64,000 nucleotides of DNA from positions 1 through 64,000 of the forward strand of contig CASHTG010000017.1 of NCBI GenBank assembly GCA_949357655.1, in the 5' to 3' direction. The DNA is from Parascedosporium putredinis (taxonomy: Eukaryota > Ascomycota > Sordariomycetes > Microascales > Microascaceae). The notes beneath the pieces were generated by a model that was not told where the DNA came from, did not search any database, and saw only the letters and a program-made list of their open reading frames with translations. The position numbers and the translations under genes are program-made. Below are positions 1 through 11,371 of the stretch, piece by piece (the first letter of the stretch is position 1; each line of letters opens with the position of its first letter).

Positions 1-228
1 CCCTAACCCTAACCCTAACCCTAACCCTAACCCTAACCCTAACCCTAACCCTAACCCTAACCCTAACCCTAACCCTAACCCTAACCCTAACCCTAACCCT
101 AACCCTAACCCTAACCCTAACCCTAACCCTAACCCTAACCCTAACCCTAACCCTAACCCTAACCCTAACCCTAACCCTAACCCTAACCCTAACCCTAACC
201 CTAACCCTAACCCTAACCCTAACCCTAA
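1..228. repeat. Telomere, (CCCTAA)38
   Basis: Thirty-eight perfect CCCTAA units run from base 1, so this is the C-rich strand of a left chromosome end (TTAGGG reading outwards). The array stops abruptly at degenerate TA-rich sequence with no variant-repeat transition zone. TTAGGG is the usual telomere unit of filamentous ascomycetes. Confidence 0.98.
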
Positions 229-3200
229 TATCTTAGGCTGTAAAATATAGATCAGCTTTAATATCATATAAATCAGCTACCTAGTAGTCTTAGGTATCCT
301 ATAGCTTAGGAAGGAAAACCCTATAATAGACTAGAGTACTGATCAGCTTACTTAGGAAGGCTAAAGAGACTCTATTAACAACTCAGTCCCTAAACAGTAG
401 TAACTAAGAAAGTCTACCTTAAATAAGCTAAGAGCCTTTAGTATAATAATATATATTAAAGAGCTTACTACTATAAGTTTAAATATATTACTAAAAGGAA
501 AGAAATACTAATAAAATAGAAAAATAAAAGCTATATATAGTATAGCTACTATAAGAATAAGGGAGGAAGTACTATAGAGCTTACCCCTATAATATCATAA
601 ATATACCTAAGTATTTATAAAAGAACTTAATACTAACTTACTAGAATATAGCTAGTAGGATTATAAAATTAACCTTAAACTAGGAGCTATACCTAAGTTT
701 ATACTAATCTATAACCTTAACTAAGAACAGTTAAAAGAACTATAGGAGTATATCTAGGAAAATATTAAAAAGGGGTTTATTAGACCTTTAATATTACTAG
801 TAGGGTACCTAATACTCTTTATACCTAAGAAAAATAGAAAACTATAGATATATATTAACTACTAATAACTAAATACTAATACTATTAAAAATAGATATCC
901 CCTACTATTAATCTTAGAACTATAAGATAGACTAGGGAAGGTATAGTAGTTTATAGCCCTAGACCTAAAAAGAGCCTATAACCTTATTAGAATTAAGAAA
1001 GGAGATAAGTAGAAAATAGTATTTAGGATAAGGTATAGATACTATAAGTACTATATTATACTATTTAGGTTAACTAATATACCTACTATATTCTAAATAA
1101 TAATTAACTATATACTTAGGGAGCACCTTAACTAGTTTATTATAGTATACCTAGATAATATCCTAATCTTCTCTAATATATTAGAAGAATATAAGGAATA
1201 TATTAAAAAGATATTATAAAAACTATAGAAGGCTAAGTTATTAGTAGAACCTAAGAAGAGTTTCTTCTATATATAAGAGGTAGACTTCCTTAGTTATACT
1301 ATCAAACTAGGTAAGATATAAATATAGGAATCTAAAGTATAAGTAGTCTTAGACTAGCCTATACTATAAATAGTAATAGAAGTAAGAGGCTTCCTAGGCT
1401 TTACTAACTTCTACTAATAATTCCTATAAAACTATAGTAAAAGGGTAAAACCCTTAATAGACCTTATAAAAAACAAAAACTAGTTTATTTAGGGAAAAGA
1501 ATAATAGGAAATATTCTAAGAAATAAAATAAAGTATCTATAAATAACTAGTACTTTACAATATAGACCCTAATAAACTGTTTAAAGTTAAGACTAATATA
1601 TCTAACTATATAATTAGAGCCTAACTTAGATAATAAGACCTTAAAAGATAACTAAGACCTATAGCCTTTATATTAAAGAAACTTAATAGGCCTATAGTAT
1701 AATATAGGATCCCTAATAAAGAGTTAATAGCTATTATAGAAGCTTTTAAAGAATAGAAATACTACTTTATTAGAGTAAAGTACCTAATTAGTATATTCTT
1801 AGACTATAAAAACCTCACTAGCTTCATAATAACTAAGGAGCTTAATAAGTAATAAACTAGATAAGCTAAAATATTATTAGAATATAACTTTAAAATTATA
1901 TATATTAAAGGAATAGAAAATAGAAGGGTAGATATACTTAGCTAAAGGCCTAACTACTTTAAGAAAATACCTAATAAAATGAAAATAGTATTTTATAAAT
2001 ATACTAATAGAAGCTTATAGTAGCTTACTATAAGCTACTAGCTATAGTATAGCTACCCTACTATATAAGCTATTAAAGAGTACTATAGAGAAGGAAACCT
2101 TATAAATAACTATAGTTACTAAGGATAACTAATACTAGAATATCTAGTAAGAAGTCTTATATAAGTAGTATATAAGTCTCTAAGAGGAGGATACCTAGAT
2201 ATCACTAAAATAGTAAGTAAGATACTAGGTAGCTATATAATCAAAAACCTTAAGAAATTAGTATAAGAGGAAATTACTAAATATAACTTATATACTAAGA
2301 ATAAAGTAAATAGATATAAACTATATAGACTCCTATAACCTATACTAATACCTAAAGTACTATAGTAAAGTATAACTATAGACTTTATAGTTAAGTTACC
2401 TAAATTAGAATATCTAGTTATAAGTTAAAAATATAATAGTATTATAGTAGTTATAGATAGGCTAATAAGGTATATATATTTCATACCTTATAGAGAAGTA
2501 ATAAATATACTAAAGTTTGCTAACCTATTCCTATAAACTATACTAGCTAACTATAACCTACTAAAGGAAGTTAATATAGATAGAGGAGGTATATTTATCT
2601 CTAAGTTTTAGTAGAGTCTTATAGACCTACTAGGGATATACTATAAGTTATTAATAGTATACTACCCTAAAACCTAGGGAATAATAGAATAAGTTAACTA
2701 AACTATAGAAACCTACTTTTAATATTATATTAATTAGGATTAAGATAATTAGGTAAAGTACCTACTATTAGTATAGTATATATATAATATAAATAAATAT
2801 AAAAGTATAAGAATATCACTATTCTATATAAACTATAGAATTAAACTAGAACTAGGGTTTAAACTATAAGGATAATATTTAGTAGCTAAATAAGTAATTA
2901 TAATAGTAGAATAAATAAAGAAGCTATACTAATAACTTATAATAGAACTTAAATTTATATAAGAAAGAATAATAAGCTATATAAATCGAAAGAGGATTAA
3001 GGGACTAACCTTCTAGGAGGGGAGTAAAGTCTACCTACTCTAAAAGAAAGTAGGAAAAAGGGATCCCTAGATCACTATAAAAAGACTAAGTGATAAACTT
3101 GATTATAAAAAACTAGGACTATTTATTATTAAATGAAAAATTTTAGAAGTTAACTATAAACTAGAGTTGCTAACTATAATAGGACTTAAGTACCCTATCT

Positions 3201-4172
3201 TTTATATATTACTACTAGAACTAGTATATGATAATATACCTATAGAAGAGTTAATTATAGTTAAACTAGTAGAAGATAAGTAGGAAGTAGAAAAATCCTT
3301 AACTCTAGCTATAATAATAATAGAAAAATCAAGTATCTAGTAAAATAGAAAAATTTCAAATATAGTGAAAACATATAGGAACCTATTAAACACCTTAAAG
3401 GGAGCTAGAACCTTCTAGCTTAGTTCTACTAGAAATACCTATAAAAACCCTAAGATCTATAGGTATATCAAAGTTAAAACCTATAGTATCCTAGTCAATT
3501 AACCCTATAGCCCCTAAGGACTAGGCCTAACTAACTACCTATTAGGTCTCTATAACTAAAGACTCCTCCTCCTTAGATAAACCAGCGACGCTACGCCAGT
3601 AGAGTATATCACCCTGCTCCTTAAGGAGCTTATATTGATAACATAGGCGAGCAATCTGTGATAATAACTTAGCAAGATAAGTAGAAGCCTTAAGAAGCTC
3701 CTCCTCTAACTTCTTAAGAGCTATATCAATCTTACAAGTCTCTACTATATTCTAGGAGACTCTAGTTAGTAGTAACTATTAGAAGGTATAGGGAGGATAC
3801 TTAAAGGTATAGGGAAAGGAAAAACTTATAAGAAGAGGCTATTATTAACCTATTATATAAGCGCTTACTATAGAGGCACTTAAGGTATTAAGAAGAGTTA
3901 GTAGCTATATAGTATACCTTCTTCACCCTAAAATAATAAGAGTAGGGTATATTAAGGTCTTTACTAAAAGGTAAATATACTAAACTAGTTTTTCATTTTC
4001 ACACTTCTTCTAAAGAGTAGTAGTAGAAGAATATTTAGAAATATAGCCTATTATAGTAGGAAGGTTAGTACTAGAAAAAGAGTAAAAGGAAGGAGGGTTA
4101 AGGACTAACTGACTAGGTAGGAGAATATAGACTATAAAAAGAATCTTTAGGGATAAAGATTAAAGGAGGGGA
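229..4172 (+). mobile_element. RIP-degraded Ty3/gypsy retrotransposon, pol region
   Basis: The sequence is extremely TA-rich and full of stops, yet a conceptual plus-strand reading still shows the order of a Ty3/gypsy pol. Reverse transcriptase covers about 660-1250, with a NTITIKNRYP-like stretch near 870-900 and YLDNILIF at about 1147-1171, where the second catalytic Asp of YLDD reads Asn. RNase H-like sequence follows, then integrase at about 2370-2500 (TIDFIVKLPKLE, then VVIDRL), and the conserved C-terminal KLDYKKLGLF segment near 3096-3130. The loss of C and G and enrichment of TpA match repeat-induced point mutation. The 5' LTR and gag are missing because the element abuts the telomere, so it is a truncated dead copy. 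No intact protein remains. Confidence 0.85.
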
Positions 4173-4580
4173 GGTATTATATCACAAGCGGCCTGAGAAG
4201 TAGGCTAATAAAGGTAAGTAGATAAGGCAGAAAAGGATAAAGCTTAGTAGAACGTTACTACCAATAGGAGAAGGACCATAACTCCTAGATAAGGAGGGAG
4301 CGCAGTCTAGTATAGACTATAGCAGAACATATAGAAGAAGTGTGTAGTCTACAGGTAGACTATACTTCCCAGGACTACTAGAAGTTATAGTCCTCAATAG
4401 AATCCCGCCTATATAAGAAAGTAAGTAGACCTTAGAGGAAAGGAGGTTCTATATCCTTTCTAGTAGTTAATTTAAGTACACTTAACCCCTACACTTAAAT
4501 ATATATTATAGATAACGATATTATTATACTATTTGATTGCCTCACTGAGCCACTAACAGGCCTGACTGTTCTAACTCTAA
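4173..4580 (+). repeat. Putative 3' LTR of the gypsy element
   Basis: Directly after the pol remnant, base composition becomes less TA-rich. A segment beginning TATTATATCACAAGCGGCCT would, before C-to-T decay, start with TGTCAC as many fungal gypsy LTRs do. The far end is not sharply defined. No second copy exists in the window, so the LTR call rests on position and the start motif only. Confidence 0.35.
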
Positions 4581-4624
4581 CGTAACCCACCCCTAAGCAG
4601 CACGTCCTAGTGTTGGAACGTCAT

Positions 4625-4860
4625 AGAAGCTATAGAAGAAATAGTCAAAGCCATAGGATAATAGCTGATGCTATAGGAGAAATGGTCGCAGCGAAGGATA
4701 TAGCCTAAAGTTATAGTAGAAATAACTAATCCTATAGTAGAAATAGTTGAAGTGATAGTTATACCTTAAAGTTATATTATAAATAGCTAATACTATAGGA
4801 AATAACTAATACTATAGTAGAAATAACTAATATATATAGTAAGAAATTATATATTATAGT
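4625..4860. repeat. Degenerate tandem repeat (ATAGTAGAAATAACTAAT type)
   Basis: Roughly 20-bp units of the form CTATAGTAGAAATAACTAAT recur about ten times, many changed by transitions. Some less altered units retain G and C (for example GGTCGCAGCGAAGG near 4683). This looks like a minisatellite that has suffered the same decay as the neighbouring transposon. Confidence 0.55.
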
Positions 4861-4914
4861 GATCCCTACTTTACTACTATTATTCTAATATTATTCTAAT
4901 CCTAGCTATTATAG

Positions 4915-5135
4915 TATTATACTAGTATCCTTATAGTATCCTTATAGTATCCTTATAGTATTATATAGCATTATCATAGTATCATATGGGCATCGTGCGG
5001 GCATCGTCACGGCATCGTGCGGGCATCGTCACGGCATCGTGCGGGCATCGTCACGGCATCGTGCCGGCATCGTGCCGGCATTGTCACGGCATCATACCGG
5101 CATCGTCATAGTATCGTCATAGTATCGTCATAGCA
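4915..5135. repeat. 11-bp tandem repeat, GGCATCGTGCG / GGCATCGTCAC
   Basis: Between about 4988 and 5100, 11-bp units alternate between CATCGTGCGGG and CATCGTCACGG. Flanking units on both sides keep the 11-bp period but carry transitions: GTATCCTTATA three times at about 4926-4960, and GTATCGTCATA at 5105-5130. The core is GC-rich while the edges are decayed. Confidence 0.8.
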
Positions 5136-5169
5136 TTATGCTTACGTCGTCACGATCCCAGCTATCATA

Positions 5170-5815
5170 ATATCATCCTGATGATAGTGATGGCGGTGAT
5201 GGCGGCGGCGGCGGTGATGGCGGCGATGGCCAAATCAATTAATAGAGCGATGGGCGATGTCGGCGATGGCGGCGATGGCGGCGATGGCCATAATAATTGA
5301 TGGAGCGATGGGCGATGGCGGCGATAGCAATATCATCAATTGAGAGCGATGGGCAATGGCTGTGATAGCCATGTCAATTGATGGAGTGATAGGCGACGGC
5401 AGCGATGGCCATATCAATTGATGTAGTAATGGGCAATGCCTCTAACAATTGATGGAGCGATGGGCGGTGGCGGCGATAGCGATAGGCGATGGGCGATACC
5501 CAAATCAATTGATGGAGCGATGGGCGATGGCGGCGATGGCCAAATTAATTGATGTAGCGATGGGCGATGGCGGCGATGGCGATGGGAGATGGGCGATACC
5601 CAAATCAATTGATGGAGCGATGGGCGATGGCGGCGACGGCCAAATCAATTGATGCAGCGAGATGCAGCGATGGGCGATGGCTATATCAATTGATGTAGCG
5701 ATGGGCGATGCCTCTAATAATTGATGGAGCGATGGGCGATGGCTGCGATGGCGATGGGAGATGGGCGATGCCTCTAATAATTGATGGAGTGATGGGCGAT
5801 GGCTGCGATCAATTG
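5170..5815. repeat. GATGGC-type minisatellite with AATTGATG spacers
   Basis: A long imperfect array is built from blocks of GATGGGCGATGGCGGCGATGG separated by CCAAATCAATTGATGGAGC-like spacers, about 40-70 bp per compound unit. The plus strand is strongly G-over-C biased. Open frames read across it are simple translations of the repeat, rich in Ile, Ala, Pro, Ser, His or Gly, Asp, Met, and are not genes. Confidence 0.9.
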
Positions 5816-5985
5816 ACATTTGCCATGGCGCGCACCAGGGCTCTCATGGCTGATGACTATGAGAGAGGAAAACGGCATTCGCACTATGAAGCGGAGCATT
5901 GCGGAGCACTGTGGAGCCGCGCGCAGCCAATGGCGCTGCGCAAACCATGGGCCCCATGGCTCATGGCAGGGATTGCAATGCTATC

Positions 5986-6080
5986 AGGGTGACTACTAGG
6001 GTGACTACTAGGGTGACTACTAGTAACCCTAACCCTAGTGAAAACCTAACTATAGTTCTAGATGTAAACCCTAACCCTAA
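5986..6080. repeat. 12-bp triplicate and interstitial telomere-like tracts
   Basis: AGGGTGACTACT is repeated three times in a row (5986-6021) and is followed at once by AACCCTAACCCT (6025-6036). A second AAACCCTAACCCTAA lies at 6066-6080. These are short telomere-like tracts about 6 kb inside the chromosome end, consistent with an old telomere-healing or end-joining event. Confidence 0.75.
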
Positions 6081-6199
6081 GTATAGTGTAAATACTAGGG
6101 TTGGGGTGACCTTGCTAGTTAGTAGTTACTAGCCTATAGGTGATAGAGCTTTAGTGATATCACTGGGCGCTATGTTGATACTAGTGGGCGATAGTTAGC

Positions 6200-6385
6200 G
6201 GGCGCTATAGTGATGTTAGTGGCCGATATTAGTGGGCGCTATGGCGATGCCAGCCACTATAGGTTAGTCAGCGAGTGCTGTGGCGATATCAGCCACTATA
6301 GCTTAGTCAGCGAGTGCTGTGGCGATATCAGCCACTATAGCTTAGTCAGCGGGTGCTGTGGTGATGTCAGCTGCTGTGGTGATGT
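6200..6385. repeat. 39-bp tandem repeat (about three and a half copies)
   Basis: Units of the type AGCCACTATAGCTTAGTCAG followed by CGAGTGCTGTGGCGATATC repeat with a 39-bp period between about 6250 and 6375. Looser GATGTTAGTGG/GATGTCAG units lie on either side. There is no coding signal. Confidence 0.75.
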
Positions 6386-7166
6386 CATCAGGCGCTATGA
6401 CAATAGGCAGACCTAAAGACCCCTGGCAGAACAGCGAGCGAAGAATGGCAAACTGAAAGACCCCTGGCAAAACATCATAGTGTGGGTATGTATTACGATT
6501 GCAAGCTTCTACTGTCGTAGTAGACTGCCAGGGATGAGCACAGGTCAACCGCATGCGCCAATAGGGAAGAGAAGGAGGCAAAGAGTGGGCCCATGGTAAA
6601 CCGAGCAAGGGGCTGTTTTACTAGGGTAGAGGGCATGTTTTGCCATGATTTTTGTATGGGCGGAGAGGGCAAACAGCGTCGTCCTGCACCCAAGGGTGTT
6701 TAAAGCTACTATAGAAAAGGGAACTAGTAGTAGTAGACTATAGTTCAGCCTACAAACTACTAGTATCATAGCTTCTGATATGATAAACCTTCGCGTGGTT
6801 CTTCTAGATTTATAGCGAGTCTCACGTATCACCTTTCATAACTTTCTAGACAGATCATATAACACTTATAAAAGGTATAAGCTCTTATACCTGTTGAGCT
6901 TTTACTTCTCCTTCTAGGTTCGAGCCTCTGAGAGAGGTAGGAGTTGTCTTGGTTGCGACGAAGGCTTGGGGAAGGGAGCTGATCCTTTACCGTCACGCAA
7001 CCTCGGTACGGTCCTAATCGCTCCCTATCCTTCGTCGATGATTCGCAGGCGATTAATTATATAGCCTTACTTACTAGACGATTAGTAGGGTCTATCAGAC
7101 GAGGGATCTCACGAGGGCTATTATTATACTTCTACTATAAGATCGCTATTTACTACTCGACACATG
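6386..7166. other. Gene-free subtelomeric stretch
   Basis: No supported gene. A direct repeat of AAAGACCCCTGGCA occurs at 6415 and 6457. The rest is mixed-composition sequence with no recognisable domain. Confidence 0.5.
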
Positions 7167-8418
7167 TTAGGATACTATATAACCTGTCTTTGATTTACCG
7201 ATATTCCAGACGCCATCAACTATCCAACTACCATTCTGCTGGCTCCAGGAACCGCTCGGTATTCTCTCAACTCTTGGTCGAAATGGCCCATCTACTCCAA
7301 TAGCATGCCAAAAGTCATGCCATAGTATCAAAATGCCTGGAACTTTTAAGGATCCTGATATAGGTGGAGCTTTCTTCACTCCAGCTTCGTCAAAACACTT
7401 TGCCACCTTAAACCATAAGTCGTTCTCTTTCAATTGGTGCACTGCAATGATTATTTCCCCATATAATGCATGCTTGCTGCCTTCGTGCCAGGTGTTTCTT
7501 CTCGCCCATGCTGTTCCATCCCCGCGCGCATCACCGTCCGCGTAATCAAACTTCTCCTCACCCCTAAAGTTGATAAAGTTGATAACACGTTTCCCTTAAG
7601 TATAAGCAAGCCAATTGCCATGTCTTCGGGGCTATTATGTGAAACTCGTTCTGAAGCTCCACTAGTAATTCCAAAACATCCCATGTTACTGTGTAAAATG
7701 CTCCATGTGGAAATGTGAGACCGTCCTTATAATATAGCTGCCCAATTATAGTCGAGTGCGCTGCTGTTTCGGCGAGATCTGTTGTATCAAAGAGCCTAGG
7801 GACTAGAAACCTATCCCAGAATTCGCGCGCATTAAGCCAAAGGTCTGTGTCTACCTTGGATACGAATTTGTATCTTCTATTATTGGCGATAAGCCACTTA
7901 TATAGCTCAAGCGTCTTGACCGTGTTCGCGGTAACGTGATCCTCGTGCAAATGATCAAGAATAATCATGTCTCCGAAAGTGCGGTTTTCCATGGCCACTA
8001 TGTCGATCCAGTTTGGACCCGGGTTTGAAACCACAAATCGCTTATCGAAGGGTATATCGCGGTATAAACGCATCCAAGTCGACCGAATTATCATCCGTCG
8101 CTGTACGTCGTGGGCGGCACTCATTACCGCGGCCAGCCACGGTTTTGAGATTGATTCGTCTTCGTGAGGCGTCTCTATCGGAGAGTAGGGAAATGGCTGT
8201 AGCGGGTATGGTGACGGGATCTGGTGAATGATATTGCCATCGATGAAGGGGTGAGGTCTAACCGAAGGCTCATCATAACGAACCCGTTGCCAACAGAGGT
8301 TAACCACGAGGATAGTGCTAACGGAGAGGCAGGCGACTAAGGAGCGGAGAAATCGTTTCGGCACGAAATTGAGGGATCTCCATCGCGAGCGCGATGTGCA
8401 TAACGACTCCGAGCTCAT
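7167..8418 (-). CDS. Glycosyltransferase family 31-like type II membrane protein
   Basis: The ATG at 8418 opens a protein with a short basic N-terminus, one hydrophobic signal-anchor (about residues 25-44) and a lumenal domain of GT31 (beta-1,3-galactosyltransferase-like) type. Seen motifs are RRMIIRSTW (about 108-115), VSKVDTDLW with the metal-binding DTD at about 190-192, GAFYTVTWDV, and further on EDMAIG, NFRGEEKFDYADGDARGDGTAWAR and AKCFDEAG. The family acts in the Golgi, adding hexose from a nucleotide sugar to glycans. Two frame breaks lie at short G/C runs (7628-7631 and 7593-7595 on the plus strand). One extra base in each restores a continuous reading of about 417 aa that keeps family motifs on both sides. 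The last about 50 residues do not resemble the family, so the true C-terminus is uncertain. Confidence 0.82.
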
Positions 8419-9513
8419 TGTGAAGGCCTGATTGTAGAAGAGTGAAGTGCTGCACCTGTAACCTAATCGCCAAGGAGGATCAACTTCGGGGGCCTATGAT
8501 ATCTTCGGGTACCATAGATATATATGTTGTGTTCAATAGAGGCAGCATTTGTATAGTCGTTTTTGTCGACGCGCCTTTGACTCTGTCGCCGTGGAATATT
8601 TTATATTGAACCTCTTCGATTAGGGGTTTTTGACATGTCCGCTCTAGTTGGTCTCTTGCGGGTTGAGGATGTATTTAAGCCGGAGGTCACTAAGGGGGCG
8701 CAGTAAAAGGGCTTAGCACATGCACCTGTTTCAGGCGGTGCTTACCGTTGATCACTCGAGTACGAAGTAATCGCTCGTACTTATTTACACGACTGCGCCG
8801 CGAGTTAGCCAGAGATGTTGAGCATAAGACGTACTTTACGTCAGGGCTACGCTAATCCGCCTTGATTCTGCCTAATGATCCTTCGAAAAGTTCATTTCAA
8901 ACATGCAGGGATAGCGGACCCACTCGACACGACAACGTCATAAATCAGTCAGTTATACAGGGGTGGGGGAGCCTTGGCGAAATATGGGTAGGCAACCCTT
9001 AAGAAAGCTAAGCTTCCCAGCACCGAATCTACGATGGGATGGAAATATTACCTTACTATACGCTCATTAATTTCAAACACATATATCCGTAATCGATCGA
9101 GTTTAATTGTATAGGTTATACCTGGGGTTATTAGAAGTGCCTTATTATAGGGTAGGGGTAGGGTCCCTTATTCGTGAGGCCGTCGTCGATAAATGAAAAT
9201 TTCACCCCTAAGTATACACCTTGAAGTAAGACGATAGACTATGCTAGTTAGCTCACTTATCCCCTGCTAGCTTATTAAACTAGAGAAGAATTAGTGAATA
9301 GTATATATAAATAATATACAAGTAATTCACCTAGCCCTAAAGGTTCCTATAAGGTATATACCTAGGAGATATAAATGGGGGTAGCGTCGCTAGAGGAGGT
9401 GATAAAGAGCCTCACCTATAGCTGATCTTTAACTAAGAGTATAAATGAAGATAAATTTATCTTAGAGTGGGATTAAACCTTCGTTTAATTCTAACCTACT
9501 ATTAATAAACGTG
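8419..9513. other. Intergenic, partly AT-rich
   Basis: No gene seen. The half nearer 9.1-9.5 kb is TA-rich with TATATA tracts and looks transition-decayed. The other half holds the promoter of the leftward GT31 gene. Confidence 0.5.
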
Positions 9514-11371
9514 TTATTCCTCGTACCCCTCACGGCCTTCGCATCTCATATAGCCTCTATACTCCTCGTGGCCCTCATTGATATCTAAGACCTCGTCTTT
9601 CTTCGCCGGCAACACCTTTTCTAGTCTGCGAAATCGACACCAGATAGCCTGTTGATAGGTGTGACTCTGTTCTTCAGGAACCTTCCTGAACCTTAGTCCA
9701 GCCATCTTATCAGTGCCTGAGAGCTTAGTCGATTTGCAGAGGCTCGGGATGTCTTGACAAATATCGGAAACATCAAGTCTCAAGGCAGCTATAGTGGAGT
9801 CTTCCACAAGGACCGGCGCATCGTCGTTTAGCGTGATATGGATCTCAATAAGAAGAAAGACGAGCCCAGGGATAATAACGGCAAGAACCACGATTGCCCA
9901 ACCAACTAATGCTCCCCTTTGAACCTTGATAGAGATGAGATATCTCGGCGGGTATGCCGTAGCCTCTTCTCGAATGTGCGTGTAAAATGTTTCGACCATC
10001 GCATTCCACGTCACTTGATAAGAAAGCATGACCATGCCCTGAACGTAACCATCGATGTTTCCCCAAAGTGTCGCATTAGTCGCGTTCATCATGGCGATAT
10101 TTGCCATGACCTCTGGCATTGCGTCGAAAATAGTTGTGGTGAGGGGATCTCCTAGTATCTCCTGGTCTGCTTGCGATGTCAGGGATGCTTCCGCTACACC
10201 ATCCGCGATAACTGTAGAGTTGCTATACATGCTACTGCCAGCTCTAAAGGTTATCTTAGCAACAGCGTAACAATCAATAGCGTAGCGCGTGTCACCAAGT
10301 GACCATGAATTAGAAATGATCCTTGCTTCAGGTAGCGTGCCAAAATAACTGGATGTTAAAGGGCACTCTGTATCTTTATGTACCCATTCTAGACGCTCGA
10401 CAAATACCGCAATATATCGTTCTCCAAAAAGATTTCCGGGTCTGGGAATTCATATACTGGGATTTGTGGCTTTTTATCCTTAATCCGGGCCGGGGCCCAT
10501 GGACTCGTTTTCAGGAGCGCCGTGTTACCGCGCACGGGTTTAGTGATCATGCTACTATCGCGGGTTATATTGAGGACACCGGTAAACTCGTTTGTGATGG
10601 CATTTTCTATTTCATTCGGCAGTGTTGAATTAACCCAGTCGAGGGCATAGACGAGCAGCGCTGGAAACAAAATTTCGGTCAAGGTTGAGTTCACCGGAAT
10701 TTGGGCGGATGATGGAAACAATCTTAGCATCGGTGAACTAGCTTTGTCAAACATCGCGGCTGGAGCAGCTGTGGCTAGGCCAGCACTTCGTAAGATCAAA
10801 TTCGATCGCTCGTCCACGAAACGGTTGAATAAATTCCAAGCGGCAGACTCCCTGGCCTCGAGAAGGAAACATTCGTACCAATTTCGCTTGGTTGGGTGAC
10901 CGGGGTCCAACCCACCGAAGCTGACATGAGGGGATTGGACAGGAGTTGTGCAGGTAGAGCCAATACCACAATAAAGAAGAACGCAAGTGACAGTCTGCGC
11001 TGCTTCTGAAACTGATGTTGTATAAAAGGTGGCCAGTCCTTGGCGACATAGCAGAGTTCTTTGAGCGTCATACCTCTCTTTGATAAGAGAATATATATAA
11101 TACGCCAAGACATCGTGCCGCACCAACAGGTGTAAAGGAAACGGATGATAGTTGATGTAAACGCTAATATGAAGGATGCCTCCGTTTGATATAGGGCAAG
11201 TGTATTTGGCGCGTCTAGAGTTCGACTACCGATTTGAAATGGTTTGCCGTCCAAGTAAAAAGTGAGGGACAGAATGAAAGCTATACAAGATAGCGTATAA
11301 AGGATGAAAAAGAGGTGCGCCTTAACCCACCTCCAGACGATCTTCAGGCACGACCTTTTCAGATATGCCAT
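9514..11371 (-). CDS. Multi-pass membrane protein with large external domain, function unknown
   Basis: The ATG at 11371 and stop at 9514 bound a reading of about 619 aa made of three frames. Three N-terminal hydrophobic segments are visible (AHLFFILYTLSCIAFILSL; ASFILAFTSTIIRFLYTC; LSLAFFFIVVLALPAQLL). A long hydrophilic region with many N-glycosylation sequons follows (NST, NIT, NAT), with a HKDTECPLTSSYFGTLPEAR stretch. One more strong membrane span (GWAIVVLAVIIPGLVFLLIE) precedes a charged cytosolic tail. The architecture matches uncharacterised fungal membrane proteins; I do not recognise a named domain. Frames change at GGGG (10902-10905) and AAAAA (10426-10430), and one added base at each makes the whole protein continuous. 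A domain-order relative may be the 50.7 kb gene. Confidence 0.65.

Noticed and set aside
5235..5819. Several open frames on both strands within the minisatellite
   Set aside because: They are translations of the GATGGC repeat in different frames and have no non-repeat sequence or start context.
4915..6385. CRISPR-like regular repeats
   Set aside because: Units are contiguous without unique spacers, in a eukaryotic subtelomere; they are tandem repeats.
6850..6945. Possible tRNA or tRNA-derived SINE (GGTTCGAGCC)
   Set aside because: Only the T-loop-like decamer is present; surrounding stems do not pair.
7580..7700. Explaining the GT31 frame change by a 31-46 bp intron
   Set aside because: Too short, would remove conserved residues, and the donor is weak; one added base in GGGG keeps the family motif continuous.
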